Below are positions 37,794 through 47,482 of a stretch of 52,479 nucleotides of DNA, piece by piece. The notes beneath the pieces were generated by a model that saw only the letters and a program-made list of their open reading frames with translations, was not told the DNA's origin and did no database searches. The translations under genes were made by a program, and so were the position numbers. Position 1 is the stretch's first letter, and every line of letters starts with the position of its first letter. Source of the DNA: Thermoplasmatales archaeon (lineage in GTDB: Archaea > Thermoplasmatota > E2 > DHVEG-1). The DNA lies in assembly GCA_030672305.1 (NCBI GenBank), contig DAOVGR010000023.1, positions 1-52,479 of the forward strand. The letters are read 5' to 3'.

Positions 37794-38468
37794 TTGGACG
37801 AATATTCAGCCATTATGACCAATATAACACATGTAGTGCTAAAAATGCTTGACAATACTCCAAGTATTAGACGATGTATGAGTCAAGGGCTTATCAATAC
37901 TACTGCACTTGCAAAGTATATTATAAAAGAAAAAAACATTGATGCAACCTTAGATGCAGTAAGTAGCGCAATTCGACGTTATAAATTTGATAGATATGAT
38001 GAAATATTTGATATAGCAAATAGAATTGTTAGTTTTGGAGAACTTTCAACGAAAAGTAAACTTGCAAATATTGCAGTTATTAAAGACACTGAAATACAAG
38101 AACTTCTCCCAAAATTATTCTCAATAATTCAATTTAACAGAGGAGACGTTCTTAGAATTATTCAAGCAGATGAAGCAATCAAGATTCTTGTTAATGAAAA
38201 AAATTTGGATAATGTTAAGGACCTATTGCCGAAAAAGAAAATTATAAAAATTGATCGAAATCTGGCTGAATTAAATATCCATTTACATCCTGAAGCAGTA
38301 AAAACTCCAGGAATTATTGCTGTAATTTCTAATGAGCTTGCAATGAATAACATAAATGTTATGGAATTTATGAGCTGTGTCCCTGAGATGCTCTGGTTTG
38401 TTAAAGAAAAAGATATTCTAAAAGCACATAATGTGATGTTTCAACTTTGCGGCCCCTTAGAAGAATAA
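37794..38468 (+). CDS. ACT-domain regulator-like protein (paralogue 1)
   Basis: 224 residues from TTG 37794 (GGTGA upstream), with ATG 37815 as an alternative. The N-terminal ~75 residues form an HTH-like helical domain (MSQGLINTTALAKYIIK, DATLDAVSSAIRRY). The C-terminal part carries ACT-like repeats (IAVIKDTEIQELLPKLF; PGIIAVISNELAMNNINVMEF), likely binding an amino acid. It shares architecture with the two proteins at 50382 and 51301 but is the most diverged. Such archaeal proteins are uncharacterised; ligand-dependent transcriptional control is inferred. Confidence 0.7.
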   Translation: MDEYSAIMTNITHVVLKMLDNTPSIRRCMSQGLINTTALAKYIIKEKNIDATLDAVSSAIRRYKFDRYDEIFDIANRIVSFGELSTKSKLANIAVIKDTEIQELLPKLFSIIQFNRGDVLRIIQADEAIKILVNEKNLDNVKDLLPKKKIIKIDRNLAELNIHLHPEAVKTPGIIAVISNELAMNNINVMEFMSCVPEMLWFVKEKDILKAHNVMFQLCGPLEE

Positions 38469-38668
38469 TTATTATATAACGCCGGCTGAATTATTTTTGT
38501 TCTTAAAGCCTGGTTTTTTCACCTAAAGTCTTTTTAATAGGATAAAGAAGTTTTCCAATATTGGGAATCGTTCTAAAAACCTGTATGTCTAAGGTTCTTT
38601 TTTATCTATAATTCTGACTTTCTAGAATTATGAAACAGGTGGATCCTTTCCAGACGTTATCTTAGAAA

Positions 38669-41359
38669 TCACTCGCCTCCGATGTTAACATGTATGTAAA
38701 ACACGTAGACAAATCCACCTCTATTCACCGTATCCGAGCATTCTGGTATTTCAGCAGTTACCGTTATCTTTGTTTTTCCAAATCCCAATATTAACCTTGA
38801 TTTTATAGTTGCTTCTCCGCCCGTAGGAATATCCACTTGACCAGAGGATTCTTTACCAATAAAAGCACCACCCTCAAGAGTGATAGTCCACGGTACGCCA
38901 GTTACCGCCTCGTCACCATTGTTTTTTAGTACTGCACTTACTTTGAAAAATCCACCCTTTATAGACTCTATTTCAATTAAGGGTGCTATGTTAACCATTA
39001 AAGGATCAGACCAGCCACTCTCGAAATATTTATCCTTTGATTTTGCAATTATCTCATATTCCCCTGGTTCATCCCATATATGCCTTACGGTTATCTCTTC
39101 ACCAGATGTATATGGACCAATCCAATCACTGGAGGTACCATCTCCCCAATCGATCCAGTAATAGACGTCATCGCCATCTGGGTCTTCTGAATTGAAGGTA
39201 TAATCATAAGAGGCCCCTGTGGTTCCATTTGTTGGACCATCAATTGTTGGTGTCTTGGGAGGTTGATTTCCATATTCTAACTCTCCTATCCAGGTACCCC
39301 AGCGGTTTTGGCCACTGCTATTAATTGAGTGAGCATATTCTTGAATTGTCCAAAGCGTGTATTCATTTGTAGGATCAAGTGAGCAAAGGCTGTAATCTCC
39401 CCATCGATTTCGACCGTAACCATCAATCAGGTTGTAGGTATCCTCTCCTGCTTTTAGTAAGACAGGAGGATCCATCTCACCTGGTGGGTCATTGGCTAAC
39501 CGACCAGTGTAATAAGCAGATGCATATTGGCCAGAATGAGATCCAGAAAAGCCCATGACTACATTACCTCCAGCATTGACCATGATTGAAGGAAAGAAAT
39601 AGTACATAACTGGATCACTGACTGTACCATAATCAGCAAGCGTAGGTTCGGAGACGCTGATATTATACCAGCGAGCGGCGGCTCGTCCGTCAAGACCTAT
39701 GCAATGTGCAGTCCAGATATAACCATCACGATAGACCGCATTCATCAAACGGTGACCTACCGTATCAAGTGGAGCAGTACTACCTAAAGCCGGAGCATCG
39801 GGCGGCATAGAATGTGCTGGAACAGTTGCATAACCTAATTCAGTTAAGGTAGGATCAGTGAGCAGGTCTGTCAAAAGACGCACGCGGATGCCTGTCGCCG
39901 ACATTCGTGAAACAAAATATTCACCATCCGTTGTACCAAATGTATGTACTGGTTGAATAGCTCCTTCAAATGGTAGTTCTCGAAATGCATAAATATCACC
40001 TAGGCTGGGTTCTGTTGCAATTAGGGGGGCTTTTTCAAGTGCAAAAATGCTCATCCCACTACTGCCCCCTATCATGTATGCAGCAGTGTAGATTCCATCC
40101 TCATCAACTCCAAGAGTTGGATAATCGGGCCACTTTCCAGCATCGCTACCCTGAGATACCACGAAATCGCATTTGAACCAATCTCCTGTAGGATCATCAG
40201 ATGTTGAAACAGCAAGAAAGATTTTTGTGGAGAAGTCACAAACAATAACAAACCAACGGTCACTGTATTGGTCATATAGAGCGCGTGGGTCTCCATTACT
40301 CCCTGGCAAAAAAGAACCTAATAGTATATTTATTAGCTCCTCTCCAGTCGATTTGTTATATACAGCAAAATTTCTGTTTACTGTTTCGACAAAATGGTTA
40401 GGGCCAACTGCACCACATGTATCAGGGGGATAAGACCACGATTCAGCATCACCTCTTATAACACCCTGAAAATTATGGATTAATGTAGGTGAAATAGGAG
40501 GGTCATCATTGGTGTTGGTAATGCTATAAATCTCTTGTACAGGCAACTCCTTTTCATCCTTGTAGAAATTACCTGTTCCAGTTTCCCATGTCAAACCACC
40601 ATATTTTGAATCATCAAGATTTTGCTTATAAGAGCAATCTTCGAAATCTAGGATAATAGTTTCAGATTGTCCTTGTTCAGTTGGAATCTTTGTAGTATAA
40701 GTTAAATCATCCATTGCATACCAACCAGCGCCATCGTAGACAGGATTAGCTTCAACGACTATTCTATCAACATCTTGAAGGTTCATTGTAAACCATGACG
40801 GTATATCGTCGATATCTTCAAACCAGTCGGTAGTTTGGGTATTTTCATCATTACTATACCCAAGAACACGGATACTTTTTGCCCAAACACCTTCACCTCC
40901 CCCCTGGCCAGCAAACCATGCACCATTGATATCAACTATTGTTGGAAATGAGATACCCATCTTTGTGTCACCCCATTTGTTTATGACATTATGATTACCT
41001 GAGTAAGGATAGTATGTAGCTCCTCGTGACGGTATAATCCAGGTACCATGTTTATTTTCCTTATTAAAATCTACATTTAATTTAGACTGCAGTAATTTGT
41101 CTCGTTCAATACAATCATCCATATGTTCAACGTAGCCATTACCATAATTATTAGGATCAAGTTTCTCACTAGCAATAATCTCATCTATGTTGCTGATAGT
41201 TACCGGTTTTTGAGATGAAGAATCATTTATTCCCTTCAGCTCATTGATATTATTCAACTCATTTTTCGAGGATATATTTAGAGTTGAAAATAATGACGAT
41301 ATTACAAAAAAAGTCAAAATTAGTGATATTACTAATTTATTCCATATTTTTTTCTTCAT
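38669..41359 (-). CDS. Large secreted beta-propeller-like protein with PKD domain
   Basis: 896 residues. Signal peptide 1-30 (MKKKIWNKLVISLILTFFVI). Residues about 290-690 are rich in short Trp/Asp blocks (NHFVETVNRNFAVYN, DPRALYDQYSDRWF, KWPDYPTLGVDEDG) typical of a beta-propeller/sialidase-like surface domain. PKD-like domain about 695-790 (FNSEDPDGDDVYYWIDWGDG), then a C-terminal beta domain (VLKNNGDEAVTGVPWTI). There is no PGF-CTERM tail. Its codons are visibly richer in G and C than its neighbours, suggesting transfer or high expression. Function is unknown; extracellular binding or hydrolysis is plausible. Confidence 0.75.
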   Translation of the reverse strand: MKKKIWNKLVISLILTFFVISSLFSTLNISSKNELNNINELKGINDSSSQKPVTISNIDEIIASEKLDPNNYGNGYVEHMDDCIERDKLLQSKLNVDFNKENKHGTWIIPSRGATYYPYSGNHNVINKWGDTKMGISFPTIVDINGAWFAGQGGGEGVWAKSIRVLGYSNDENTQTTDWFEDIDDIPSWFTMNLQDVDRIVVEANPVYDGAGWYAMDDLTYTTKIPTEQGQSETIILDFEDCSYKQNLDDSKYGGLTWETGTGNFYKDEKELPVQEIYSITNTNDDPPISPTLIHNFQGVIRGDAESWSYPPDTCGAVGPNHFVETVNRNFAVYNKSTGEELINILLGSFLPGSNGDPRALYDQYSDRWFVIVCDFSTKIFLAVSTSDDPTGDWFKCDFVVSQGSDAGKWPDYPTLGVDEDGIYTAAYMIGGSSGMSIFALEKAPLIATEPSLGDIYAFRELPFEGAIQPVHTFGTTDGEYFVSRMSATGIRVRLLTDLLTDPTLTELGYATVPAHSMPPDAPALGSTAPLDTVGHRLMNAVYRDGYIWTAHCIGLDGRAAARWYNISVSEPTLADYGTVSDPVMYYFFPSIMVNAGGNVVMGFSGSHSGQYASAYYTGRLANDPPGEMDPPVLLKAGEDTYNLIDGYGRNRWGDYSLCSLDPTNEYTLWTIQEYAHSINSSGQNRWGTWIGELEYGNQPPKTPTIDGPTNGTTGASYDYTFNSEDPDGDDVYYWIDWGDGTSSDWIGPYTSGEEITVRHIWDEPGEYEIIAKSKDKYFESGWSDPLMVNIAPLIEIESIKGGFFKVSAVLKNNGDEAVTGVPWTITLEGGAFIGKESSGQVDIPTGGEATIKSRLILGFGKTKITVTAEIPECSDTVNRGGFVYVFYIHVNIGGE

Positions 41360-41564
41360 TTTCTACCCCCTTTTAAAATCATATCTGATTCAAAACTAAT
41401 TAAAATAACATATCTTAGATTTAATATATTAAACTTTACAAAAAAATAATAATGAAAATATTTGTGTGTGTTTAATCCAATGAGTTAGATTTATATTCTG
41501 TACGCTTTTACAAGTTCCACGCCCAACTGTCCTTCTAGGAATAATTTAAGGGGGTTTTAATATA

Positions 41565-43442
41565 ATGGAAATATTAGAAGATAAGCCAGGAAAACAAGTT
41601 CTTCTGTTAGGAAATGAAGCTATTACTAGAGGTGCAATTGAAGCAGGAATTGACATATCAACAACTTATCCTGGAACCCCTTCTTCAGAAATTGCTGACA
41701 CTTTTTCATTAATTGCAAGATCTTTAACAAAACAAAAAAAAGAACCAAGTTTCTATTTTGAATATTCAACAAATGAAAAAGTAGCATTAGAAGTTGCTGC
41801 AGCAGCATCAATTACTGGTCTAAGGGCACTTACTTGTATGAAACATGTTGGTCTAAATGTAGCAAGCGATGCATTTATGACTTACCTTTATGTGGGTTGT
41901 AAAGGCGGTCATATCATTGTTTCAGCAGATGATCCTTCTTGTCATTCATCGCAAAATGAACAAGATAATCGATATTTTGCATTATTTGGTAATGCACCAA
42001 TGCTTGAACCATCAACTCCAGACGAAGCAAGGGAGATGACAAGAATAGGATTTGAATTATCCGAGGAAGTAAAATTGCCAGTTCTTTTAAGAACAACAAC
42101 AAGACTAAATCATATAAGAGGTCGAATTGAATTAAAAAAGATTCAAAAACCAAGAGGTAAAGGTCATTTTGAAAAAGATCCAATGCTTGTTACAGTTCCC
42201 GCGATTGCTAGACTTCAACATCCAATTCTTTTAAAGAAGATAAAACAAGCTGAGAAAATCTCAGAAAAATCACAGTTTAACAAAATAATAAATGTAGGTA
42301 AACCAAATGGGTGGGGGATAGTAACTTCTGGTGTTTCTTATAATTATGTTAAGGAACTTGCCGATGATATGAAACTTAATGTAAGAATTCTAAAACTTGG
42401 AATGACACATCCTATTCCAAATAAGATGTGTGAAGATTTCATAAAATCTAGTAAAAATATTGTAATTGTTGAAGAACTTGAACCAATTCTTGAAAATCAA
42501 TTTAAGGTAATTGCTCATGATTTAAAATCAAAGATTGAGATTTATGGTAAATCATCAGGACATTTCTCCCGTTTATATGAATATAATCTGGACATTGTAG
42601 CAGATGCTTTTTCAAAGATATTCAAAGTTAAAAACCCTATTATAAAGCCAAAAGAATCCAAAATTACACTACCAAGTCGCCCACCTGCTCTATGTCCCGG
42701 TTGTCCTCACCGAGCTACTTATTATGCAGTGAAAAAGGCTGCACCAAAAACCACTATTTATCCTACGGATATTGGTTGTTATACATTAGGTAAAGCACCT
42801 CCTTATGAGGTTGCAGATCTATTATTATGTATGGGATCTAATGCAGGAACTGCATGTGGTTTTGCAGTTGCGACAGATCAAAAGATAATTTCATTTATGG
42901 GTGATTCCACATTTTTCCATTCTGGAATTCCACCTATTATTGATGCTGTTCATCATGATCATGATGTTGTTATAACGGTTCTTGATAATAGAACAACTGC
43001 AATGACTGGTCATCAACCTCATCCTGGAAATGATTTTGATGGTATGGGTCGTCCTGCAAAAAAAATACTAGTTGAAGATGTTGTAAAAGGATGTGGCGTA
43101 AAGCACATAGAGATTGTTGATCCAAATAAAATTAAGGAAACAACTGAGGCTTTTAAACGTGCTCTTGCATTTAAAGGACCAGCTGTTGTGGTTAGTAAAT
43201 CCCCTTGCATTCTTTTAGAAAACAGAGACAAGAAAAAGAGAGGCGAAAAAATCTATGTTTATGAAATCGATCAAGAAAAATGTGAAAAATGTAAAATTTG
43301 TATTTCTAGATTTAGCTGTCCCTCGTTTTACTATGGTGAAGATGAAACTATATTAATAGACTCACAACAATGTAATGGCTGTGGTAATTGCGCTGACATA
43401 TGCCCCTTCGAAGCCATTTCTCCAAAGGGGGTTAAGAAATGA
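41565..43442 (+). CDS. iorA: Indolepyruvate ferredoxin oxidoreductase, alpha subunit
   Basis: 625 residues. It oxidatively decarboxylates aryl pyruvates, from Trp/Phe/Tyr transamination, to acyl-CoA with ferredoxin. N-terminal pyrimidine-binding domain (GNEAITRGAIEAGIDISTTYPGTPSSE; short: TYPGTPSSE). TPP domain: LCPGCPHRATY, DIGCYTLG, and the GDSTFFHSGIPP Mg-TPP motif. C-terminal [4Fe-4S] ferredoxin module CEKCKICISRFSC and CNGCGNCADICP. SD GGGGG lies upstream. It overlaps iorB by four bases. A key enzyme of aromatic amino-acid fermentation, matching the peptide-based lifestyle. Confidence 0.95.
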   Translation: MEILEDKPGKQVLLLGNEAITRGAIEAGIDISTTYPGTPSSEIADTFSLIARSLTKQKKEPSFYFEYSTNEKVALEVAAAASITGLRALTCMKHVGLNVASDAFMTYLYVGCKGGHIIVSADDPSCHSSQNEQDNRYFALFGNAPMLEPSTPDEAREMTRIGFELSEEVKLPVLLRTTTRLNHIRGRIELKKIQKPRGKGHFEKDPMLVTVPAIARLQHPILLKKIKQAEKISEKSQFNKIINVGKPNGWGIVTSGVSYNYVKELADDMKLNVRILKLGMTHPIPNKMCEDFIKSSKNIVIVEELEPILENQFKVIAHDLKSKIEIYGKSSGHFSRLYEYNLDIVADAFSKIFKVKNPIIKPKESKITLPSRPPALCPGCPHRATYYAVKKAAPKTTIYPTDIGCYTLGKAPPYEVADLLLCMGSNAGTACGFAVATDQKIISFMGDSTFFHSGIPPIIDAVHHDHDVVITVLDNRTTAMTGHQPHPGNDFDGMGRPAKKILVEDVVKGCGVKHIEIVDPNKIKETTEAFKRALAFKGPAVVVSKSPCILLENRDKKKRGEKIYVYEIDQEKCEKCKICISRFSCPSFYYGEDETILIDSQQCNGCGNCADICPFEAISPKGVKK

Positions 43443-44032
43443 AAGGAAAAATAAATATAATTTTAACAGGTGTTGGCGGTCAAGGAGTTATTACAGCGGC
43501 AAATATTCTTGGAAAAGCTGCTCTTAAAGAAAAAGTAAATGTTTTTGTCTCAGAAGTTCATGGTATGGCTCAGCGTGGCGGATCTGTTAATTGTTCTGTT
43601 AGGATGGGAAATGTTTCAGGCCCCTTGGTTTCCTCTGGAACAGCTGATATTATAATTAGTACCGAACCGATTGAAGCATTACGTTATATTCAATACTCAA
43701 ATAAGAATACTAAAATTATTACTGATATCAATCCTGTAATACCTTATACTGTATCCGTTGGGATGGAAAAGTATCCTGAAATAAAGGAAGTTTTTAATGA
43801 ACTAAACAAATATGGAGAATTATACAAGATTGATGCTGTGAAAATTTCTAAAGATGCTGGTGCTTTGATTACAAAAAATATTGTAATGTTGGGTGCCCTT
43901 GCAGCAACCGATGTTTTACCATTCAAACCTGAAAATCTTTTAGAAACAATTCTTGAAAATATCCCTACAAAGTTTAAAGAGATGAATAAAAAGGCATTTG
44001 AGGGTGGTTTAAAAGCTATTAAGAAATACTAA
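43439..44032 (+). CDS. iorB: Indolepyruvate ferredoxin oxidoreductase, beta subunit
   Basis: 197 residues, the gamma-domain-type subunit of the 2-oxoacid:ferredoxin oxidoreductases: LTGVGGQGVITAANILGKAA and VSEVHGMAQRGGSVNCSVRMG (short: HGMAQRGGSV). It carries the catalytic partner half of the CoA/TPP active site and pairs with IorA, overlapping its stop (ATGA). Length (about 195) is normal. Confidence 0.94.
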   Translation: MKGKINIILTGVGGQGVITAANILGKAALKEKVNVFVSEVHGMAQRGGSVNCSVRMGNVSGPLVSSGTADIIISTEPIEALRYIQYSNKNTKIITDINPVIPYTVSVGMEKYPEIKEVFNELNKYGELYKIDAVKISKDAGALITKNIVMLGALAATDVLPFKPENLLETILENIPTKFKEMNKKAFEGGLKAIKKY

Positions 44033-44083
44033 CCTATTTAAATTCTAATCAAGCTAAACCTACTTGTGAATTGGTGTATTATT

Positions 44084-45115
44084 ATGTTTTGTGTGGAATG
44101 TGGTAGGGAAGGTCAAATATTCAGAGACGGTACATGTCTTAGTTGTTATCTTAAAACTCATACTTTTACAAAGGGACCAAAAATTATTGAGCTACCAAAT
44201 TGTCCTCACTGTGGTTCTTTTAAATATAAAAACACTTGGCTTTCTGAACATTTTGGAGACATTCTAAGAAAATTAATCAAGAATAACTTTCAAATAAGTA
44301 AAGAGTTAGAAAATGTTGATATTAACTCGGAATGCAGAGAAGTAAAAGATGGTATGTCATGTAAAATCTACATTTCTGGATTGATAGATAGTGAGAAAAT
44401 AAATGAGGAACATGAAATCTTAGTTCGTCTTGAAAGAACCGTGTGCGATATCTGTTCCAAACGCTTTGGTGGATATCATGAGGCAATAGTACAAATAAGA
44501 GCAGATCATAGAAAACTTACAAATAATGAGCTTAAAAATATTGGAACATCTATCGAATGTCTTATTGAAGATTTACAGGCTAAAGGAAATAGGGCTCTTT
44601 TTATAACTGATATTGCAGAGGAACATGGTGGTCTTGATTTTTATATTAGCGAAAAAGGGGCAGGACTAGTAATTGCTAAAAAAATTCAAGAACAATATGG
44701 TGGGGAGATAAAACAATCATCAAAAAATATTGGTATGAAAGATGGCAAACAAATATACAGAATGACCTATCTAATAAGACTCCCATCTTATGAAAAGGGA
44801 ATTTTTCTAAAATATAACAATTCCTTTTACCAAATTATCTCTTTTCATGGAAATAAAGTAAAAATGATTGATCTTTCTAAATGGAATGAAACAACAGTTG
44901 ATGTGAAATCAATTCAAAAGGCAAGTACATTAGGAAAAGAAGATCTCATAAAAGAAATGATTTTAATTTCTCAAAAAGAAGATGAAGTGCAAGTAATGGA
45001 TCAAAAAAATTATGAAATAAAGGTTATTAGAAAACCAAAACCAATATCATTTGATTCTAAAACTATAAAGATTGTTAAACTAGAAGATAGGTTATTTTTA
45101 ATTCCCGTTGTGTAA
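44084..45115 (+). CDS. NMD3-family ribosome export/assembly-related protein
   Basis: 343 residues from ATG 44084 (GGTG seven bases upstream; the TTG at 44066 adds a non-conserved leader). Zinc knuckles: FCVECGREG, CLSCYLK, NCPHCGSFKY and a later CDICSKRFGGYHEAIVQIR (short: CDICSKRFGG). The rest is the NMD3 OB/SH3-like body. Archaeal NMD3 homologues associate with the large subunit and resemble eukaryotic 60S export adaptors. It is four bases upstream of truA, so both belong to a translation-related operon. Confidence 0.88.
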   Translation: MFCVECGREGQIFRDGTCLSCYLKTHTFTKGPKIIELPNCPHCGSFKYKNTWLSEHFGDILRKLIKNNFQISKELENVDINSECREVKDGMSCKIYISGLIDSEKINEEHEILVRLERTVCDICSKRFGGYHEAIVQIRADHRKLTNNELKNIGTSIECLIEDLQAKGNRALFITDIAEEHGGLDFYISEKGAGLVIAKKIQEQYGGEIKQSSKNIGMKDGKQIYRMTYLIRLPSYEKGIFLKYNNSFYQIISFHGNKVKMIDLSKWNETTVDVKSIQKASTLGKEDLIKEMILISQKEDEVQVMDQKNYEIKVIRKPKPISFDSKTIKIVKLEDRLFLIPVV

Positions 45116-45118
45116 AAT

Positions 45119-45880
45119 ATGAGAATTGCATTAAAATTTGCATACGACGGTAGAAAATTCTATGGATATGCACGACAACCCAATCTAAGAACTGTAGAAG
45201 ATGAATTGATTAAAGCTTTGATAAAATATGGTTTTATTGAAGATACAAAGGATTCATTTTTAAGGTCAGCTAGCAGGACAGATAAAAAAGTATCAGCGTT
45301 TGGGAATGTTATTGCTTTCAATACAATTGCTTCTAAAAAATCTATATTGCAAAAACTATCAGATGAGTTTGAAGATATTGTAGTTTTTGGAGCAAATGAC
45401 GTAAAATCAGATTTTAATCCAAGACATGCAAAATATCGTCATTACTGTTATTATTTAAATTTAGAAGACCTTGATGTAAATAAGATTATATCGGCTTCAT
45501 CTGCTTTCACGGGTGAACAAAATTTCACCAATTTCTCTAGATTAGAATCCTTTAAAGACCCAGTTAGAATAATTGATAACATTGTTTTTTCAAAAGTTGA
45601 TAGATATCTTTTAATTGATTTTTACGCTCCAACATTTCTTTGGAATCAAATAAGAAGAATAATTTCAGCTTTAGAAAAAGTAGGAAATGGAAAACTTGAA
45701 AAACAAGATATTGTAGAAGCTCTTTGCAATCCTGATAAAAATGTTGATTATGGTTTGGCTCCAGCAGAACCATTGATATTGAAAGATATTTTTTACGATT
45801 TTGATTTTAATTACAATAAAAAATTACTAATAATACTAGAAGATTTAAAAAAAAGGATACTTAACAAAATAATTATCTAA
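45119..45880 (+). CDS. truA: tRNA pseudouridine synthase A
   Basis: 253 residues. It isomerises uridines in the tRNA anticodon arm (38-40). KFAYDGRKFYGYARQP starts the fold, and the catalytic Asp is D55 in SASRTDKKVSAFGN. YRHYCYYL and RRIISALEKVGNG complete the family pattern. The ATG follows the nmd3 stop by three bases. The 3' end overlaps a convergent MetS-like microprotein gene by eight bases. Confidence 0.92.
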   Translation: MRIALKFAYDGRKFYGYARQPNLRTVEDELIKALIKYGFIEDTKDSFLRSASRTDKKVSAFGNVIAFNTIASKKSILQKLSDEFEDIVVFGANDVKSDFNPRHAKYRHYCYYLNLEDLDVNKIISASSAFTGEQNFTNFSRLESFKDPVRIIDNIVFSKVDRYLLIDFYAPTFLWNQIRRIISALEKVGNGKLEKQDIVEALCNPDKNVDYGLAPAEPLILKDIFYDFDFNYNKKLLIILEDLKKRILNKIII

Positions 45881-45983
45881 TTTTTTTTCCTTTAAGAGCC
45901 CTATAGACGAAATAAGCAAGTCCACCATATAATACAACAGATCCAAAAATTAGCATAACTACTGCTGATGGAGGTAAGCTCAT
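45873..45983 (-). CDS. MetS-like 36-aa small subunit of NSS transporter
   Basis: ATG at 45981-45983 overlaps the TGA stop of the NSS transporter (ATGA), with SD GAGG inside that gene's end region. The product is one membrane helix: MSLPPSAVVMLIFGSVVLYGG, then LAYFVYRALKGKKIR (broken here into parts). This matches the MetS-family small subunit that accompanies NSS methionine/alanine transporters (MetPS). The gene is below most ORF-caller limits. The function, as an obligatory subunit of the transporter, is known for the bacterial pair and inferred here. Confidence 0.8.
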   Translation of the reverse strand: MSLPPSAVVMLIFGSVVLYGGLAYFVYRALKGKKIR

Positions 45984-47467
45984 AATTCTTCATCCTCCCC
46001 TTTTCCTTTGATTTTCATCAAGATAAAGGAAAAACCAGTTATAATTAGAAGTGGTGATACCCCCATTAATACAATTAGCCATCCTGGATAGTCTGGATAG
46101 GGATTGTTTAACACGTTATTTACAATAGCGGCTACTAGTAATATTGCAAGTATTATTGGAATTACGATTTTTATTAAAATTTCCCACCATCTGCCAAGTA
46201 ATATTTCAGAGGTCTCATTTGCATGATTTCTTAAGCGTTTAATTTTAAACATCCAACCAAATACCAAACACTCGAGTAGCCCAATTGTAACAAGACCAAA
46301 GTTTGCGATAAAATGATCAATTATCTCAAGTAAATATAGTCCACCACCTGTAGCAAATATTAAGCTTAAGAAAAATCCTAATATACACATTATTGCCGTA
46401 GCCTTTGCTTTTGTTATTTTCCATTTATAATTAGCACTAGCAGCAATTGGTTCTATCATTGAAAAGGCTGAATCAATTCCAAAAGTAAGTAATGCTATAA
46501 AGAAGATGGATCCAAAGAACGCTGCTGCAAATGGAAGAAGTGCTATTGCTGTTGGATAGGTAATAAATGTAAGATTTGGTCCTGCGATTTGAGTGCCAAG
46601 AGCATCAATTCCAATTCCTTGCGTCATTGCAAGATACCCAACTACGCTAAATACGGCAAAACCTGCTAGAAATGACGTTCCAGCATCAGCAAGAGCTATA
46701 ATGAATGCATTATTAGTAAGATCAGACTTCTTTTTAAGAAAACTAGCATATGTAATCATTATTCCTTGTGCAAGACTAAAAGAAAAGAATACCTGAGCAT
46801 AAGCTGCAAGCCATACATTCACATCTCCAAGTTTTGAGAAATCAGGTGTAAGATAGTAGCTTATCCCTTCAATTGCACCAGGCAGAGTTAAACCTCTTAT
46901 TGTTAGTATTATCAAAAGTATTGTTGGTATTGGTACAGTTAAAACAACAACCTTTCCTATTCGCCCAACACCCTTGTATAATATGAAAAAAATACTAAAC
47001 CATACTGCTATAAGACCAAGTAAAACAGGTAAACTGACTCCACCAATTATTAGAGGACTGCCGGTATCTCCTAGAAAACTTGAAAAGAAGCTTTCAGCAT
47101 GTGACCCCCATCTCAAATCAAGGGAGTAAATCATATAGGAAAAGCACCAGGCCATAATAACAACATAATAGATTGCTACAATGAAAGGCATAAGAACTGT
47201 TAACCAGCCAGCCCATTCCCATTTCGCACCTACTTTTTTAAATGCCTTTGGTGGCGTTCCGCGAGCCCAGTGCCCAACAGAGAACTCGAGAATTAGAAGA
47301 GGAATTCCTGCAGTAAAAATTGCTACAAAAAATGGTATAAGAAATGCTCCACCCCCATTATCATAACAGACATAGGGAAATCTCCAAACATTACCTAGTC
47401 CTACAGCAGAGCCAACAGCTGCCATGATGAAAGCAAATCGTGAATTCCAGAATTCTCGTTTAGCCAT
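45980..47467 (-). CDS. Sodium-dependent amino-acid transporter, NSS (SNF) family
   Basis: 495 residues, about 12 membrane helices of the LeuT fold. N-terminal FWNSRFAFIMAAVGSAVGLGN and VWRFPY form the TM1 sodium/substrate site; GGGAFLIPFF and the TM6 region SFSLAQGIMITYASF follow. It imports a neutral amino acid with Na+. The MetS-like partner suggests methionine or small neutral amino acids. SD GGAG lies 9 bases upstream. The next upstream gene on the strand ends 15 bases away, so the Ntn-hydrolase/PQQ protein may be co-transcribed: a hydrolase outside and an importer inside. Confidence 0.93.
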   Translation of the reverse strand: MAKREFWNSRFAFIMAAVGSAVGLGNVWRFPYVCYDNGGGAFLIPFFVAIFTAGIPLLILEFSVGHWARGTPPKAFKKVGAKWEWAGWLTVLMPFIVAIYYVVIMAWCFSYMIYSLDLRWGSHAESFFSSFLGDTGSPLIIGGVSLPVLLGLIAVWFSIFFILYKGVGRIGKVVVLTVPIPTILLIILTIRGLTLPGAIEGISYYLTPDFSKLGDVNVWLAAYAQVFFSFSLAQGIMITYASFLKKKSDLTNNAFIIALADAGTSFLAGFAVFSVVGYLAMTQGIGIDALGTQIAGPNLTFITYPTAIALLPFAAAFFGSIFFIALLTFGIDSAFSMIEPIAASANYKWKITKAKATAIMCILGFFLSLIFATGGGLYLLEIIDHFIANFGLVTIGLLECLVFGWMFKIKRLRNHANETSEILLGRWWEILIKIVIPIILAILLVAAIVNNVLNNPYPDYPGWLIVLMGVSPLLIITGFSFILMKIKGKGEDEEL

Positions 47468-47482
47468 GCTTTGGATCTCCTA

